From: WFZT01 sp964571845 | Lineage (GTDB): Bacteria > Hydrothermota > Hydrothermia > B15-G9 > WFZT01 | DNA length: 64,000 bases | Direction: 5' to 3' | Assembly: GCA_964571845.1 (NCBI GenBank) | Contig: CAZNDM010000062.1 | Span: 1 to 64,000, forward strand | In this document: positions 62,530 through 64,000 of the stretch, piece after piece | How the letters are laid out: the number at the start of each line of letters is the position of its first letter | Numbering within the stretch: the stretch's first letter is position 1 | The notes under the pieces: generated by a model | Databases searched by the model: none | Seen by the model: the letters and a program-made list of their open reading frames with translations, nothing else | Told to the model about the DNA's origin: nothing | Program-made: the position numbers and the translations under genes

Positions 62530-63695
62530 TGCTCGCGTACTCAGGTGGACTCGACACTTCCACCGCAATAAAGTGGATAGAAGAAAAGTATGGACTCGGA
62601 GTCATTGCTGTAACAATAGATGTAGGACAGGGCGAGGATCTTGAGGAGATCAAAGAAAAAGCCCTCAAAATCGGCGCCAAAAAGGTCTATGTATTTGATA
62701 AAAAAGAGGAATTTGTAAACGAATATGTCATGCCCGCATTAAAAGCCAATGCACTTTACGAGGGCGTATATCCTCTTATTAGCTCACTTTCAAGACCTTT
62801 GATAGCAAAAACCATCGTGGAAGTGGCGCGAAAAGAGGGAGCTGTGGCAGTTGCACACGGATGCACAGGCAAAGGCAATGACCAGGTGAGATTCGATGTA
62901 TCTTTCAATATCCTCGCTCCAGATCTCAAGGTTATTGCTCCAATCAGAGAATGGGGTTTCTCCAGAGACGAGTTAATTGACTACGCCCGGGAAAAGGGGG
63001 TTCCGGTACCTGTTACAAAAAAGAGCCCTTATTCGATTGACTTCAATGTCTGGGGTAGATCCATCGAGGCAGGAGTGCTTGAAGACCCTTACACAGAACC
63101 ACCGGAAGACGCGTTTGTCATGACAGTATCTCCGCAGAATGCACCGGACAAACCCACTTATGTTGAAGTTGAATTTGAAAAAGGCATCCCCGTTGCCGTC
63201 GATGGCAAAAGGATGTCAGCACTTGAAATTATCCAGCTCCTGAACAGAATAGGAGGGGAAAATGGATTTGGCAGGATTGATCACATTGAGAGCAGACTTG
63301 TGGGGATTAAGTCTCGTGAGGTTTACGAGGCACCTGGTGCCTTGAGCCTGATAGAGGCTCACAAAGCCCTTGAGTTCCTGACACTGCCAAAAGATTTGAT
63401 TTTCATAAAACAAAATCTGTCCAATTATTACGCAAGACTGATTTATTTTGGTCAGTGGTTTTCTCCAATGAAAGAAGCAATCGACGCATTTATGGAGAAA
63501 ACACAGGAGCATGTAACGGGTACAGTAAGGCTGAAATTCTACAAGGGAAGTATGCAGGTTGTTGGTAGAAAGTCACCCAAATCGATATACAGGGAAGAGC
63601 TTGCGACATACAGTGAGGGGGACAAATTTGATCACAGGGCATCAGAAGGGTTTATCAAGATTTACGGACTTGACCTAGTGCTTTACGAAAATTAG
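62517..63695 (+). CDS. argG: Argininosuccinate synthase
   Basis: 392 residues with the ATP-binding loop AYSGGLDTS (7-15), the AHGCTGKGNDQVRFD citrulline/aspartate site, and IREWGFSRDELIDYA. It joins citrulline and aspartate. SD AAGGAGGAG lies inside the end of argB. argH, argJ, argD and argF are not in the window. Confidence 0.95.
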   Translation: MGDVVLAYSGGLDTSTAIKWIEEKYGLGVIAVTIDVGQGEDLEEIKEKALKIGAKKVYVFDKKEEFVNEYVMPALKANALYEGVYPLISSLSRPLIAKTIVEVARKEGAVAVAHGCTGKGNDQVRFDVSFNILAPDLKVIAPIREWGFSRDELIDYAREKGVPVPVTKKSPYSIDFNVWGRSIEAGVLEDPYTEPPEDAFVMTVSPQNAPDKPTYVEVEFEKGIPVAVDGKRMSALEIIQLLNRIGGENGFGRIDHIESRLVGIKSREVYEAPGALSLIEAHKALEFLTLPKDLIFIKQNLSNYYARLIYFGQWFSPMKEAIDAFMEKTQEHVTGTVRLKFYKGSMQVVGRKSPKSIYREELATYSEGDKFDHRASEGFIKIYGLDLVLYEN

Positions 63696-63711
63696 CACTG
63701 CCTCCTTCAAG

Positions 63712-63750
63712 GTGGGGGCGAGGCGCGCTTTTAGCGCGCCTCGCCCCCAC
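63712..63750. repeat. GC-rich perfect inverted repeat (hairpin 6), 18-bp stem
   Basis: Arms 63712-63729 (GTGGGGGCGAGGCGCGCT) and 63733-63750 with loop TTT, between the convergent argG and pilin-like genes. No U-tract on either side. Confidence 0.85.
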
Positions 63751-63764
63751 ATCACACATCCCAC

Positions 63765-64000
63765 TTAAAAATGGATCTTCCCTGCACCCGGCGGATATGA
63801 AATTATCTCACTTTTCTCATCCGTCGTGTAAAATGTTATAAATATCCCATCACCATCGAGATCGCCGGTAGCGTAGATAGTAATGTCTGAAATTCCGTCA
63901 ATTGGCTGAGGGGTGGGACCCCTGAAATTTCCCTGATCATCCAGAACTGTTGACACATTGTATCCAACACCACCGTGTATTCCCCCGACATTTCCCTCCC
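63765..64000 (-). CDS. C-terminal end of a type IV pilin-like protein (5' end outside the window)
   Basis: The minus-strand frame is open from the window edge to TAA at 63767-63765. The visible 77 residues include IDGISDITIYATGDLDGDGI, then FITFYTTDEKSEIISYPPG. The phrase ATGDLDGDG followed by a short strand is typical of the globular domain of type IV pilins and pseudopilins, so a pilin-like surface protein is likely. The N-terminal prepilin motif that would prove it lies beyond the edge. Confidence 0.6.
   Translation of the reverse strand, partial: EGNVGGIHGGVGYNVSTVLDDQGNFRGPTPQPIDGISDITIYATGDLDGDGIFITFYTTDEKSEIISYPPGAGKIHF

Overview
The window looks like a chromosome segment of a Gram-negative-type (two-membrane), probably thermophilic bacterium from an uncultured lineage near the FCB / WOR-3 / Hydrothermae candidate phyla. 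This placement is inference. Visible grounds: outer-membrane beta-barrels, lipoproteins and lspA; four secreted proteins with Por-secretion-like C-terminal sorting domains; cohesin and dockerin modules; proteins rich in Glu, Lys and Arg; and strong GGAGG ribosome sites inside operons beside first genes that have none. No phage, plasmid or CRISPR locus is visible.

Layout. 1-2360: tip of a repeat element, a membrane methyltransferase-like gene and a repeat-rich lipoprotein. 2510-8521: a 1325-residue secreted protein with cohesin and dockerin domains, then a two-cohesin secreted protein. 8518-11621: a diverged PEP-mutase/isocitrate-lyase homologue, a transposed non-coding element, a radical SAM protein and a Nudix hydrolase. 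11582-22561 (all minus): amidohydrolase, M23 peptidase, fmt, def, yajC, a peptidase/TolB/Omp85 fusion, a second M23 peptidase, uppP, a MerR-type regulator and a lytic transglycosylase directly behind tRNA-Gly(CCC). 22729-24727: guaA and a Spy-like protein. 24789-32197: subtilase, FemAB-like protein, acyl-CoA dehydrogenase, plsY and a carboxyltransferase. 32202-36582: sigma-54 activator, EF-G-like GTPase and a DUF89 protein. 36588-39018: DUF2007 protein, kbl and tdh (threonine to glycine plus acetyl-CoA). 39076-41561: a large repeat region and a small envelope operon starting with an unusual 58-codon gene. 41619-46666: a SARP/BTAD regulator, a secreted propeller protein and a fused NAD(P)HX repair protein with altered motifs. 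46932-51300: torD-like gene, UPF0016 gene and a second subtilase. 51530-57775: an unnamed four-gene membrane operon followed by lspA, two barrel proteins and smpB. 57819-59786: M3 oligopeptidase. 59787-60534: repeats. 60578-63695: arginine operon argC-argB-argG with a possible leader. 63765-64000: end of a pilin-like gene.

Three kinds of unexplained DNA structure stand out. First, a family of 430-600 bp non-coding elements has terminal inverted repeats; one copy is flanked by a perfect 8-bp target duplication, and all copies share an ordered set of small hairpins. Second, six perfect GC-rich inverted repeats (16-22 bp stems, 3-nt loops) lie at gene ends, mostly without U-tracts. Third, GTTAACA-type heptamers with 11-bp spacing lie in front of the BTAD regulator gene, with similar ones before the NAD(P)HX gene. 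The argC leader encodes a short peptide ending in tandem Arg codons that can pair with a competing hairpin.

All calls come from reading the sequence and recalling family motifs. No database search was run, so functions of diverged proteins are stated as inference.
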